From Thermosynechococcus vestitus BP-1 (GTDB lineage: Bacteria > Cyanobacteriota > Cyanobacteriia > Thermosynechococcales > Thermosynechococcaceae): 64,000 nt of DNA. The notes beneath the pieces are model-generated. The model was given only the letters and a program-made list of their open reading frames with translations, did no database searches and was not told where the DNA came from. Both the position numbers and the translations under genes were made by a program. The stretch spans positions 992,001-1,056,000 of the forward strand of contig NC_004113.1 in NCBI RefSeq assembly GCF_000011345.1. The letters run 5' to 3'. Shown in pieces: positions 28,510 through 38,589 of this stretch. The number at the start of each line of letters is the position of its first letter. Within the stretch, counting starts at the first letter, position 1.

Positions 28510-29426
28510 TTCCCTGAGTTTCTAGCAAAGACTCGACCAAGCAGATTTAAAGCTTGGATGGCCATGGCATAGACATCATTTAATCCTTGGATCGCCATGT
28601 AGTAGACAGATGTAAAGGGAAAGAGAGCAATAATCAAAAAGCGTTCCAACGGCACACTAAGTTGCACGCAGTTTTTTAGATTCGCGTAAAGGCAGATGAT
28701 ATTACTAGGGATTTGCGAATTGAGGCTAGCACAATCTTGATGGATTCTTTTATATATATAAACCTCTTTGTTACCTTTGATCTCACATTGTTTTAAGATG
28801 CAATACAAAAAAAGGGTATCTGCGGCATACAAACCTGATGATAAAAGATTGATTGCTTCTTCATTTATTACTTTCTTAGGGAATACCCCGTAAATTGGAT
28901 TGGCTTTCCCAAGACTATTGGGCTCGAGCGCATACTTTATGCGGCGAAGCAATTTAACTCCTGAATACGAAAATAGACGGTTATTCGCGGGGTGTCGTAA
29001 TATTTGATCCATTTCATCTATAGTTCGGATTGTACCAAATGCCAAACATTTGTTTTCTTTTGCGACGGGATAGAGTGTAGCCAGCCAGTTCTTGTCCCAC
29101 ATATCATCTGACGATGCCCACATGAAATACTCAGCAACCGCTTCATCGAGGACATATTTGAAATTAGCCACAGCACCCAAATTTTTTTTCTGCCGCACAT
29201 AGCGTATACGCTTGTCTTTGGCCACATATTCACAGCAAATCGCTTCGGTGTCATCAGTAGAGGCATTATCTGAAATAATCAATTCAAAATCGGTAAAAGT
29301 TTGCGATAACAACGAATCAAGAGCTCCTCTAATAAATTTGGCTCCGTTATGAACAGGCATGCCAATGCTGACTTGTGGTTTTTCTGCCTTGCCACTGTAG
29401 TTGAGGTTTTCTATTCTCTGATCCAT
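28506..29426 (-). CDS. family 2 glycosyltransferase, AT-rich
   Basis: 306 residues. SIGMPVHNGAKFI, LIISDNASTDDTEAI and WASSDDMWDKN identify a GT2 catalytic domain; a C-terminal hydrophobic stretch (~265-290) may attach it to the membrane. The gene is visibly more AT-rich than flanking housekeeping genes, which suggests acquisition from elsewhere. First gene of the four-gene island. Confidence 0.87.
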   Translation of the reverse strand: MDQRIENLNYSGKAEKPQVSIGMPVHNGAKFIRGALDSLLSQTFTDFELIISDNASTDDTEAICCEYVAKDKRIRYVRQKKNLGAVANFKYVLDEAVAEYFMWASSDDMWDKNWLATLYPVAKENKCLAFGTIRTIDEMDQILRHPANNRLFSYSGVKLLRRIKYALEPNSLGKANPIYGVFPKKVINEEAINLLSSGLYAADTLFLYCILKQCEIKGNKEVYIYKRIHQDCASLNSQIPSNIICLYANLKNCVQLSVPLERFLIIALFPFTSVYYMAIQGLNDVYAMAIQALNLLGRVFARNSGK

Positions 29427-29529
29427 GGATATTCGGAAGACTTTAATGCTATCTTAGTAAATAATAAAACCCCAGTTGCATCCTCACAACCAGAGGTGTT
29501 GAATCCTGGAGCAAAACCTAACATTTTAA

Positions 29530-29739
29530 GTGACGAGTCGCTGTGGCTGCCAATCAAAGCGCCAATGCACTATCGAGCACCGACAACTGAGCTCGAGTTG
29601 TCAATATCCAGAAGAAGAGCAATTGGTGGCTGAGATTCTTGGCAAATTGCATCACTTACCTCCGGCTAGGGCAGTTCAGTTGTTGGAAACAGCCTTAGGG
29701 TTGTCAAAGGCTGCTGCTAAAGGCAAAGGAGATGTTTGA
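29530..29739 (+). CDS. possible small hypothetical protein
   Basis: A frame of about 69 codons with GTG or later TTG starts, ending ...[27 protein letters not shown]. The second half looks like a real helical protein, the first half does not, so the start is unclear and it could be a remnant. It occupies an otherwise gene-free 430-bp stretch between the sugar island and ispG; the remainder of that stretch should carry the ispG promoter. Confidence 0.25.
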   Translation: MTSRCGCQSKRQCTIEHRQLSSSCQYPEEEQLVAEILGKLHHLPPARAVQLLETALGLSKAAAKGKGDV

Positions 29740-29860
29740 GAATTTTTTAAGTTCCCAGAGAAGGATGGCAAATGTCTTGGGGGCGATCGCCTGCCGCAGT
29801 TTGCCGCTTCTATGGCATCCTGAAAGGGAGAAGTTGCGCAATTTAGCCACTCAGAATCCT

Positions 29861-31069
29861 ATGCAAACGCTGCCGAGTCCCGTTCAAGCTACTCCGACAG
29901 AAACCGCCATTGTCCGTCGCAAAACCCGTCCTGTGCCCATCGGCTCTGTCGTCATTGGGGGCGGTCATCCCGTGGCGGTGCAGTCGATGATCAATGAAGA
30001 CACGCTAGATATTGAAGGCTCAGTGGCGGCCATTCGTCGTCTCCATGAAATTGGCTGTGAAATTGTGCGGGTGACGGTACCCAGCCTTGCCCATGCCAAG
30101 GCCATGGAAGAGATTCGCGATCGCCTCTACAAAACCTACAAACCCGTGCCCCTTGTTGCTGATGTCCACCACAACGGCATGAAAATTGCCCTCGAAGTTG
30201 CCAAGTATGTGGACAATGTACGCATCAATCCGGGGCTATACGTCTTTGAGAAACCCAAGCCCAATCGCACCGAATATACCCAAGCGGAATTTGACGAAAT
30301 TGGTGCCAAAATTCGCGAAACCCTTGAGCCCCTGGTGATCTCGCTGCGAGATCAGGGCAAATCCATGCGCATTGGCGTCAATCACGGTTCCCTTGCTGAG
30401 CGGATGCTCTTTACCTATGGCGATACCCCAGAAGGAATGGTGGAATCGGCCCTGGAATTTATCCGCATCTGCGAGTCGTTGAACTTCTACAACCTGGAAA
30501 TTTCCCTCAAAGCCTCACGGGTACCGGTGATGATTGCTGCCAACCGCCTCATGGTCAAGCGCATGGACGAACTGGGCATGGACTACCCCCTCCACTTGGG
30601 AGTCACTGAAGCTGGCGATGGCGAGTATGGCCGCATCAAATCCACCGCCGGCATTGCCACCCTCCTTGCTGAAGGGATTGGCGACACGATTCGTGTGTCC
30701 CTCACCGAAGCCCCCGAAAAGGAAATTCCTGTTTGCTACGGTATTTTGCAAGCCTTGGGCCTGCGGCGAACCATGGTGGAGTATGTGGCCTGTCCCTCCT
30801 GTGGTCGGACGCTCTTTAACCTCGAGGAAGTGTTGCACAAAGTCCGTGAAGCCACCAAACACTTGACCGGTCTCAACATCGCTGTCATGGGCTGTATTGT
30901 CAATGGCCCCGGGGAAATGGCTGACGCCGACTATGGCTATGTGGGCAAACAGCCCGGTTACATCTCCCTCTATCGCGGCCGCGAGGAAGTCAAGAAAGTC
31001 CCAGAAGCGGAAGGTGTGGCTGCCCTTGTGGAATTAATCAAGGCTGATGGCCGCTGGGTTGATCCCTAA
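29861..31069 (+). CDS. ispG: 4-hydroxy-3-methylbut-2-enyl diphosphate synthase IspG
   Basis: 402 residues. [4Fe-4S] enzyme of the MEP isoprenoid pathway; ferredoxin is the electron donor in cyanobacteria. The ATG at 29861 (MQTLPSPVQ) is chosen over an upstream ATG that adds 43 residues without family character. Cluster ligands are in [16 protein letters not shown] and [12 protein letters not shown]-terminal TIM-barrel start is [21 protein letters not shown]-like. Confidence 0.96.
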   Translation: MQTLPSPVQATPTETAIVRRKTRPVPIGSVVIGGGHPVAVQSMINEDTLDIEGSVAAIRRLHEIGCEIVRVTVPSLAHAKAMEEIRDRLYKTYKPVPLVADVHHNGMKIALEVAKYVDNVRINPGLYVFEKPKPNRTEYTQAEFDEIGAKIRETLEPLVISLRDQGKSMRIGVNHGSLAERMLFTYGDTPEGMVESALEFIRICESLNFYNLEISLKASRVPVMIAANRLMVKRMDELGMDYPLHLGVTEAGDGEYGRIKSTAGIATLLAEGIGDTIRVSLTEAPEKEIPVCYGILQALGLRRTMVEYVACPSCGRTLFNLEEVLHKVREATKHLTGLNIAVMGCIVNGPGEMADADYGYVGKQPGYISLYRGREEVKKVPEAEGVAALVELIKADGRWVDP

Positions 31070-31094
31070 ACTATCAGGCCTGTATGAGGAGTGA

Positions 31095-31442
<348 letters not shown>

Positions 31443-32515
31443 CTTTGCCTAGCAATCAAGTGCGACGCGAAAGCTAGCCAGATGATTGTCCCACTAGCCT
31501 AACAAGCTAGAACGGGACCGGTTGTTCCCCCAACCGTAGCCTAGGGAGGCATGCGTGACTGGTAACGGTCAGGTATGAAGCCCTCCCGACAACGGAGCCC
31601 GAACCGAAAGGTTGAAGCCGAATCCGTGAGGAGGAAGCAACTTCACCAGTGTCAGGTGATAGGGAACTAGGCTTGAGGGTATGGTGAGCACATGCGAAGT
31701 GATGTCAGAAGCCTCGTCACAGACCAACAGGCCAAAGACACTGATAGGCCTGAGCCAAAACGGCAAATGGATAGGCTACATCGCCCGCTCGTCGGTGTAC
31801 GGGGACGTCAATCTATCGGGGTACAGTCACCACCTAACCCCTCGTGTCATCTGGTTGGAACGCGGTAAGCCCGTATCCTCGCCTTGAACACCCAAGGCAG
31901 GCAAACCGTAAGGAATGCTGATGGGGGTGCGGGTATGGGATGCAGGAGAAAGCGAACGCCGGTCTGTAATGGACTGGATAGGGGTTGAGGAAATAATCCA
32001 ACATCACCCCGCCCGAAAGGGAGCAGACTTCCTGCTGGTCTCCCTTTGCGAGATAACTTGTAGAACCTCTTGAATGGAGACAAGACAAATGGCAGTGGAT
32101 CAAACCACTGGTGCGGTCACCAACCAAACGGAAACAAGCTGGCACAGCATAGACTGGGCCAAAGCCAACCGTGAGGTAAAGAGGCTGCAAGTGCGTATCG
32201 CAAAGGCTGTGAAGGAAGGACGCTGGGGCAAAGTGAAAGCTTTGCAATGGCTCCTGACCCACTCGTTCTACGGCAAAGCCCTCGCCGTGAAACGGGTAAC
32301 TGACAACTCAGGCAGTAGAACACCTGGTGTGGACGGGATAACCTGGTCCACACAAGAGCAGAAAACCCAAGCCATAAAGTCCCTCAGGAGAAGAGGCTAT
32401 AAACCCCAACCCCTGAGGCGGGTATACATCCCGAAAGCAAACGGCAAACAGCGCCCGCTAGGAATCCCGACAATGAAGGACAGGGCAATGCAGGCACTAT
32501 ATGCCCTAGCCCTAG

Positions 32516-33355
32516 ATAGTGCTGTCACGAGTTTATGAGATACTGAGCGTGTGTCTGGACTTTATCATAGGACCGTGCCATGAGGACACCTGACTACCGT
32601 CGCCACGATATTTCCGACCGGGTTTGGGAGCGGTTGGAACCGCATCTACCTGGACGCCGAGGGAGCTGGGGGGGTGTGGCGAAAGACAACCGGCAGTTCA
32701 TCAATGCGGTGTTCTGGATACTGCGCACCGGCGCCCCTTGGCGGGATTTACCCCCGGAGTACGGAGATTGGAAGAACGTGCATCGAAGGTTCTGCCGCTG
32801 GCGAGACAAAGGCGTGTGGGAAAAGGTCCTTGAGCAGTTGATCGACGAGCCCGATTACGAATGGTTGATCATCGATGCTACTCATGTCAAAGTCCACCCT
32901 CATGCCACAGGCGCCAAAGGCGGCAACCAAGACATGGGGCGTACAAAAGGGGGCTCAATACCAAGATACATCTGGCCGTGGATGCGCATGGTATGCCGCT
33001 GCGAATGGTTATCACAGCAGGTACCACTGCGGATTGTCGCCAAGCTGCAACCTTGATCGAAGGAATCGATGCAAAGTACCTGTTGGCGGACAAAGGCTAC
33101 GACAGTGATGCCCTCATCGCCCAAGCCAAAGAGCATGGGATGCAGCCTGTCATCCCTTCGCGCAGACATCGCAGACAGCGACGTGAATGCGACAAGCAGT
33201 TGTATCGGCTTCGTCATCTGGTTGAGAATGCTTTTTTGCATCTCAAGCGTTGGCGAGGTATTGCCACGCGATACGCCAAAAATACGGCTTCTTTCCTTGC
33301 TGCTGTGCACATCCGTTGTATCGCCATTTGGGCATCAATCTCGTGACGACAGTAT
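32516..33355 (+). mobile_element. IS5-family (IS427-like) insertion sequence, 840 bp
   Basis: Ends ATAGTGCTGTCACGAG and, reverse-complemented, ATACTGTCGTCACGAG: imperfect inverted repeats of ~16 bp with the block GTCACGAG identical. It is flanked by CTAG at 32512-32515 and 33356-33359, a 4-bp target duplication typical for this group. It carries one transposase in two overlapping frames. Sits in the maturase gene, same orientation. Confidence 0.9.
32580..33346 (+). CDS. IS5-family transposase, two frames joined by -1 frameshift
   Basis: First frame 32580-33056 (RYRRHDISDRVWERLEPHL-type start after MRTPD; DDE Asp in LIIDATHVKVHP). Second frame, open 32861-33346, supplies the rest (LLADKGYDSDALI with the second Asp, HLVENAFLHLKRWRGI with the Glu). 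The switch is -1 and coincides with an A4G5 slippery run at 32945-32953 (frame 0 reads ACA AAA GGG GGC). Programmed frameshifting is known in the IS427 group, so it may be functional rather than broken. Confidence 0.85.
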
Positions 33356-34613
33356 CTAGAACCAGTCGCGGAAACCACAGCAGACCGGAACTCCTATGGG
33401 TTCCGGCGAGGACGATGCATAGCCGATGCAGCGACGCAGTGTCACATCACGCTAGCCAAAACAGACCGTGCACAATACGTTCTCGACGCCGATATTGCTG
33501 GGTGCTTTGACAACATCAGCCATGAGTGGCTACTAGCTAACATTCCACTAGACAAAAGAATTCTACGGAAATGGCTTAAATCTGGGTTTGTCTGGAAGCA
33601 GCAACTCTTCCCCATCCATGCTGGAACACCTCAGGGAGGGGTAATCTCCCCGATGCTTGCCAACATGACACTGGATGGGATGGAAGGGCTACTTCATAAG
33701 TACCTTAAGAAATATAAAGTCAACCTCATCCGATACGCGGATGACTTTGTCGTGACCGGAGAATCAAGGGAAACACTGTGCATTGCAGCAGCAATCATAC
33801 AGAAATTCCTCAAGGAACGGGGCCTAACCCTGTCACCGGAAAAGACAAAAATCGTTCACATCGAAGAAGGGTTTGACTTTCTCGGATGGAACATTCGCAA
33901 ATATGATGGGAAACTGCTCATCAAACCTGCGAAGAAGAACGTTAAAGCGTTCCTCAAGAAAATCCGAGACACCTTAAGAGAACTTAGGACAGCACCCCAG
34001 GAGATTGTGATAGACACACTCAACCCAATCATCAGAGGTTGGACTAACTATCACAAAAATCAGGCATCCAAAGAAACCTTCGTCGGAGTGGACCACCTCA
34101 TATGGCAAAAATTATGGCGATGGGCAAGGCGCCGACACCCAAGCAAATCTGTCCGATGGGTGAAGAGTAAGTACTTCATCCAAATCGGGAACAGAAAATG
34201 GATGTTCGGAATATGGACGAAAGACAAAAACGGAGACCCGTGGGCCAAGCATTTAATCAAAGCCTCGGAAATCCGAATCCAACGTCGCGGTAAAATCAAG
34301 GCAGACGCCAACCCGTTTCTCCCAGAATGGGCAGAATACTTTGAGCAGCGCAAGAAACTCAAAGAGGCCCCTGCCCAATACCGGCGCACCCGTCGGGAAT
34401 TGTGGAAGAAACAAGGCGGCATCTGTCCAGTATGTGGGGGAGAAATTGAGCAAGACATGCTCACCGAAATCCACCACATACTGCCCAAACACAAGGGTGG
34501 TACTGACGACCTGGACAATCTTGTCCTAATCCACACTAACTGCCACAAACAGGTGCACAGCCGAGATGGTCAGCACAGCCGGTTCCTCTTGAAAGAGGGG
34601 CTTTGAGAGGCTT

Positions 34614-34647
34614 GAGCCGGATGCTGGGCAACTTGCACGTCCGGTTC
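34614..34647 (+). ncRNA. intron domain V
   Basis: 34-nt hairpin GAGCCGGATG...GTCCGGTTC, the catalytic heart of group II introns. The matching element in the second copy lies at 49318-49351, also 34 nt, with a GAAA loop. Confidence 0.9.
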
Positions 34648-34687
34648 TTAGGAGGCTAGGGGTCAGTAATGCCCCCCGCTACCCGAC

Positions 34688-34882
34688 TACACAATTTTTA
34701 TCGTGATCCACAATATGCAACTGGCGGCTCGGATGAGCGATCGCACTGCGTTTTTGAATACTGAGGCCACAGAAGGGGGCAACCGGGTGGGCTACCTTGT
34801 TGAGTATGATGACAGCAGCGTTGTCTTCAATCACCCCAAAGAGCAAGCCACGATGGATGACGTCAGTGGCCGTTTCCGTTAG
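34688..34882 (+). pseudogene. pstB: 3' fragment of pstB (phosphate ABC transporter ATPase)
   Basis: Directly after the intron the frame reads [22 protein letters not shown], then [11 protein letters not shown] and [14 protein letters not shown], ending TAG at 34882. This is the C-terminal ~64 residues of PstB, including the His-switch (VIHN). The N-terminal ~200 residues are absent upstream, where the exon side of the intron is unrelated sequence. It is therefore either a dead fragment or the 3' half of a gene whose 5' half sits next to another intron copy. Its stop lies 3 bp from the gatA stop. Confidence 0.88.
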
Positions 34883-34885
34883 GGT

Positions 34886-36334
34886 CTAAAGCTGCGGCTG
34901 CTGTTGGTGCCAAGGGGTGGTCTGTTCATAGGCATAGGCAACGTGGAATAGGGTTGCTTCCTGCAGAACGTTGCCAATCAATTGCAGGCCAATGGGTAGT
35001 CCATTGCTATCAAAGCCACAGGGTACGCTCAATCCCGGCAAGCCGGCAAGGTTCACAGGGATGGTCATCAGGTCTGATAGATACATACTCAGGGGATCAG
35101 CGGTTTTCTCCCCCGCCTTAAAGGCAGTGGTGGGGGCGGTGGGGCAGATTAAAACATCCACCTGTTCAAAGGCACGGGCAAAGTCTTCTTTGATCAGGGT
35201 GCGTACTTTTTGTGCCCGTAGGTAGTAGGCATCGTAGTAGCCAGCGGAAAGGGCATAGGTGCCAATCATGATCCGCCGTTTGACTTCAGCCCCAAAGCCT
35301 TGGGCGCGGGTTTTCATGTACATCTCAAGCAGATCACTGGCACCTTCAGCCCGAAAACCAAAGTTCACGCCATCGTAGCGGGCTAAGTTGGCGGAGGCTT
35401 CGGAGGGGGCAATGATGTAGTAGGTGGGCAGACCGTAGGCAAAGCGTGGACAGGAGAGTTCAACAAGGGTTGCCCCCAATGCCTCCAGAGTTTTTAGGGC
35501 GGCTTCAAGGGCCGATTTCACCTCCGGTTGTACACCTTCACCCACGGTTTCTTGAATCAGGCCAATGCGCATGCCTTTGAGGTCCGGTTTGAGGGCTTGG
35601 GTGTAGTCAGGAATCGGCACCCTGAGACTGGTGGCATCCTTGGGATCATGGCCCGCGATCGCCCCCAAAAGAATCGCAGCATCGGTAACAGTCGGTGCCA
35701 AAGGTCCAATTTGATCTAAGGAGGAGGCATAGGCAACAAGACCATAGCGAGACACCAAACCATAGGTGGGTTTAAGACCCACCACGCCACAGAAGGCAGC
35801 GGGTTGACGAATCGACCCCCCCGTATCGGAACCGAGGGCCGCAGCACATTCTCTGGCAGCAACGGCAGCAGCAGATCCCCCAGAGGATCCCCCAGAGACC
35901 CGCTCTGGATTCCAAGGATTGGCCGTGAAACCAAAGGCAGAATTTTCGGTGGAGCTGCCCATAGCAAATTCATCCAGATTGGTTTTGCCCACCATAATTG
36001 CGCCAGCGGCCTGCAATTTTTCGGTCACGGTGGATTCGTAGGGGGGGACAAAGTGCTCCAGCATCTTAGACGCACAGGTGGTGCGCACACCGTAGGTGCA
36101 AAGGTTATCCTTAATGGCCAAGGGAATCCCTGTGAGTAATCCTATCTCTTCACCCGCGGCAAGGCGTTTATCCACCTCAGCCGCTTGGGCAAGGGCGCGA
36201 TCGCGGGTTACCGTCAAAAAGCTATGGAGCGTTGGCTCCACCTGGGCAATGCGATCCAGATAAGCCTGGGTGATTTCAGTGGCGGAGCGTTCTTTGCGAA
36301 CGAGTTGACGGTGTAGCTCCTGAATCACTGACAT
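34886..36334 (-). CDS. gatA: Glu-tRNA(Gln)/Asp-tRNA(Asn) amidotransferase subunit A
   Basis: 482 residues from ATG at 36334; an upstream in-frame extension of 25 codons lacks family character. Amidase-signature catalytic Ser-cisSer-Lys: Lys in AIKDNLCT, Ser-rich [15 protein letters not shown] and [12 protein letters not shown]. Generates glutamine for mischarged Glu-tRNA(Gln). gatB/gatC are not adjacent. Confidence 0.96.
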   Translation of the reverse strand: MSVIQELHRQLVRKERSATEITQAYLDRIAQVEPTLHSFLTVTRDRALAQAAEVDKRLAAGEEIGLLTGIPLAIKDNLCTYGVRTTCASKMLEHFVPPYESTVTEKLQAAGAIMVGKTNLDEFAMGSSTENSAFGFTANPWNPERVSGGSSGGSAAAVAARECAAALGSDTGGSIRQPAAFCGVVGLKPTYGLVSRYGLVAYASSLDQIGPLAPTVTDAAILLGAIAGHDPKDATSLRVPIPDYTQALKPDLKGMRIGLIQETVGEGVQPEVKSALEAALKTLEALGATLVELSCPRFAYGLPTYYIIAPSEASANLARYDGVNFGFRAEGASDLLEMYMKTRAQGFGAEVKRRIMIGTYALSAGYYDAYYLRAQKVRTLIKEDFARAFEQVDVLICPTAPTTAFKAGEKTADPLSMYLSDLMTIPVNLAGLPGLSVPCGFDSNGLPIGLQLIGNVLQEATLFHVAYAYEQTTPWHQQQPQL

Positions 36335-36573
36335 AAACGCAGCTTCCCCAATCACAATCGAGTAACAATACAACACTGGCGATCGCAGGCACTGCCGCAA
36401 ACAAGCCAATCTTCAGTGTAGCAATGGAGTTGATCATCTATGCCTAAAGATTACGGCTAAAGATGGCTCAACATCCCTGGGGAAGTTTTGCAATCGACGA
36501 TATATTAGGAATCAAGGAAGCTAAGCCTCAATCTTTTCTAGAGTAAATAACAGTAGGCATAGCGGAGTATTGG

Positions 36574-36957
36574 ATGGAACCGCTCGACCCCGTGGATCGG
36601 GAAGCCTTTACTAACCCGACATTGCAGCGATTGTGGTTCTTTGTCTATTTGCTGCCCATTTTTGGCATGGTTCCGGCCCTGTGGCAATTAAGTCGCCGAG
36701 GGAGCGATCGCCAGACTCGCCAAGTGAGTCGCCTTGCCCTTCTGATCGGTCTTATGTGGCTGTTGGGCTATGGTCTGCTGAATGGGGCTGCCAGTGTCAG
36801 TGAAGCCCAGTCTCTCCCTCATGGTCTGCTGCTGTTTCTGAATAGTCTCTGGGGATCCGCCTACTTTCTGGTGAACTTAGGGCTAATGGTGCGCCTATGG
36901 CGGGGGCGATCGCTGAAATTGCCCCTCTTGCAACCTCTGATGAAATACCTGCCATGA
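36574..36957 (+). CDS. small membrane protein upstream of GTPase
   Basis: 127 residues with about three hydrophobic helices (residues ~20-38, ~52-72, ~83-105). Its TGA overlaps the ATG of the next gene (ATGA), so they are translationally coupled. Family not recognised beyond cyanobacterial hypotheticals; probably works with the GTPase at the membrane. Confidence 0.72.
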   Translation: MEPLDPVDREAFTNPTLQRLWFFVYLLPIFGMVPALWQLSRRGSDRQTRQVSRLALLIGLMWLLGYGLLNGAASVSEAQSLPHGLLLFLNSLWGSAYFLVNLGLMVRLWRGRSLKLPLLQPLMKYLP

Positions 36958-38510
36958 CCCCCAGACGTTGGTTGTGGCCCCTCTTGGGGTGCAGCGCCAT
37001 TTTGGTGCTCATTCTCTGGCTGATCTCGGCATTGACGTGGCTCTATGTGCAGGTGGCTTTTACGGCGCCCTTTTTGGCCAATCTCTTGGTGTTGATTTTC
37101 ATTGGCCTATTGGGGGGGCTGCTCTACACTTTCTTTCGCTATCTATATCTACTTGAAGGCAAGGGCAAGCACAAGGCTGCCACCGCTGTACCCCAAGCCC
37201 CCCTTGATAAAACGGAGGCTGCCGCTGAAAACCTCAAAGCCCTACGACAGCAACTGAGTCAAATTGAAGATGAGGTGGCACGGCAAGCCCTCTTGGCACG
37301 GGCACGGGAGCTAGAGGAGGATTTTTCTCGCCACGAATTGCGCATTGTTGTTTTTGGTACTGGTTCAGCCGGTAAAACCTCCCTGGTCAATGCCTTGCTG
37401 GGGGAGATGGTGGGGGAAGTGGCACCTACGATGGGCACTACGGAAGTCGGGCGAACCTATCGGTTTTGGCTTCCCCATGCAGAGCGGGAAATTCTCATTA
37501 CCGATACCCCCGGTATCTTGGAAGCAGGGGTCGCTGGCACCTACCGCGAGCAACGGGCTCGACAACTGGCCGCAGAGGCAGATTTACTGCTGTTTGTTCT
37601 GGATGATGACCTGCGGCAGTCGGAATATACCCCCTTGGTCAACTTGGTGGAAATGGGCAAGCGATCGCTGTTAGTCCTCAATAAAATTGACTTGCGCTCC
37701 GAGGCTGATCAACTGGCTCTGCTCCGCCATCTGCGGCAGCGGGTTAAGGGGTTGATTCCGCCCCAAGATGTGGTGGGCATTGCCGCCCGTCCCCAACCGG
37801 TTCCCCTTGATACAGGAGAGTGGTTAGAACCCGAACCCCATATTTGGCCACTGATTCGGCGGATGAGTGCCATTCTCCGCGAGGAAGGGGATGATCTTGT
37901 GGCAGACAATATCCTCTTGCAGTCTCAACGCCTAGGGGAGCAAGCCCGCAAAATCATTGATCAGCAACGGCGCCGCCAAGCGGATAAGGTGGTGGAGCGC
38001 TACCAGTGGATTAGTGCAGGTGTCGTCTGTGTCACGCCGATTCCCGGGGTAGATCTGCTGGCCGCTGCGGCTGTGAATGCGCAAATGGTGATGGAAATTG
38101 GCAAGGTCTATGGCTGTGAATTGAATCGCGATCGCGCCCGCGAATTAGCCCTTTCCTTGGGCAAAACCCTTGCTAGTCTTGGCATTGTCAAAGGTGCAAT
38201 GAATCTGGTGGGGACAGCCCTACAGTTAAGTGGCGGGGGGCTGGTGGTTGGCAAAGCAGTTCAAGGAATTACAGCCGCCTACCTCACTCGCATTGCGGGT
38301 AAAAGTTTTATTGAGTATTTTCGCCACAATCAAGACTGGGGCGATGGGGGCATGGGTGAAGTGGTGCAACGGCAGTTTCAACTCAATCGCCGCGATGAAT
38401 TTATTCGCTCCTTTGTCCAGCAGGCGATCGCCCGCTTACCCTCCCCACTGGGAACTATGATTCCTGAGGAGATGAAAACTCCCCTCTCCCGTGAAGAAGA
38501 GCTCTCTTAA
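36954..38510 (+). CDS. membrane-associated Era-like GTPase with DUF697
   Basis: 518 residues from ATG at 36954. Two N-terminal transmembrane helices (~10-60), a helical linker, then the G domain: GTGSAGKTSLVNAL near 137-150, DTPGILEAG, and NKIDL. The C-terminal DUF697 region has GVDLLAAAAVNAQMVMEIGKVYG. The arrangement is common in cyanobacteria and chloroplast relatives; role unknown, possibly membrane or envelope maintenance. Confidence 0.88.
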   Translation: MTPRRWLWPLLGCSAILVLILWLISALTWLYVQVAFTAPFLANLLVLIFIGLLGGLLYTFFRYLYLLEGKGKHKAATAVPQAPLDKTEAAAENLKALRQQLSQIEDEVARQALLARARELEEDFSRHELRIVVFGTGSAGKTSLVNALLGEMVGEVAPTMGTTEVGRTYRFWLPHAEREILITDTPGILEAGVAGTYREQRARQLAAEADLLLFVLDDDLRQSEYTPLVNLVEMGKRSLLVLNKIDLRSEADQLALLRHLRQRVKGLIPPQDVVGIAARPQPVPLDTGEWLEPEPHIWPLIRRMSAILREEGDDLVADNILLQSQRLGEQARKIIDQQRRRQADKVVERYQWISAGVVCVTPIPGVDLLAAAAVNAQMVMEIGKVYGCELNRDRARELALSLGKTLASLGIVKGAMNLVGTALQLSGGGLVVGKAVQGITAAYLTRIAGKSFIEYFRHNQDWGDGGMGEVVQRQFQLNRRDEFIRSFVQQAIARLPSPLGTMIPEEMKTPLSREEELS

Positions 38511-38589
38511 GGGAGGCTGAGGATTTCCCCAAGGGTCTTGGCAAAAACCGCTACTATGTTCAGTAACTATTTCATGTTGCCGATTTCGG

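Larger units (their letters stand above)
32074..34606 (+). pseudogene. group II intron maturase/reverse transcriptase, split by IS
   Basis: N-terminal part 32074-32515 (RT-0 to RT-1, ending MQALYALAL) and C-terminal part from 33356. Removing the IS and one CTAG restores a single 562-residue frame. The joined protein has palm motif RYADDFVV, domain X maturase region, and an HNH endonuclease (CPVCGGEI...HHILPKHKGGTDDL...C). These are all the parts needed for splicing and retrohoming, so inactivation looks recent: both halves are free of stops and frameshifts. As it stands neither half should be active. Confidence 0.9.
31460..34687 (+). mobile_element. group II intron (TeI4-like), carrying an IS
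   Basis: It begins GTGCGACGCG, the group II 5' consensus, and ends ...CTACCCGAC after domains V and VI. Domain V is 34 nt with a GCAA-type tetraloop (34614-34647). Domain I-III RNA spans 31460 to ~32070, and domain IV holds the maturase gene. Without the 844-bp IS and its duplication the intron is about 2.38 kb, normal for intron-encoded-protein types in Thermosynechococcus. The 3' boundary was set by analogy with the second copy, whose host gene reads through in frame. The 5' flank is the HIT gene's trailer; the 3' flank is pstB sequence. Confidence 0.9.

Noticed and set aside
31445-31457. 13-nt sequence TTGCCTAGCAATC upstream of the first intron, also at 48174-48186
   Set aside because: Could be an intron target motif, but matches of this length are expected by chance in 64 kb.
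31681-32262. Open frames on both strands within the intron 5' part
   Set aside because: They lie in the structured RNA domains I-III, which are not translated.
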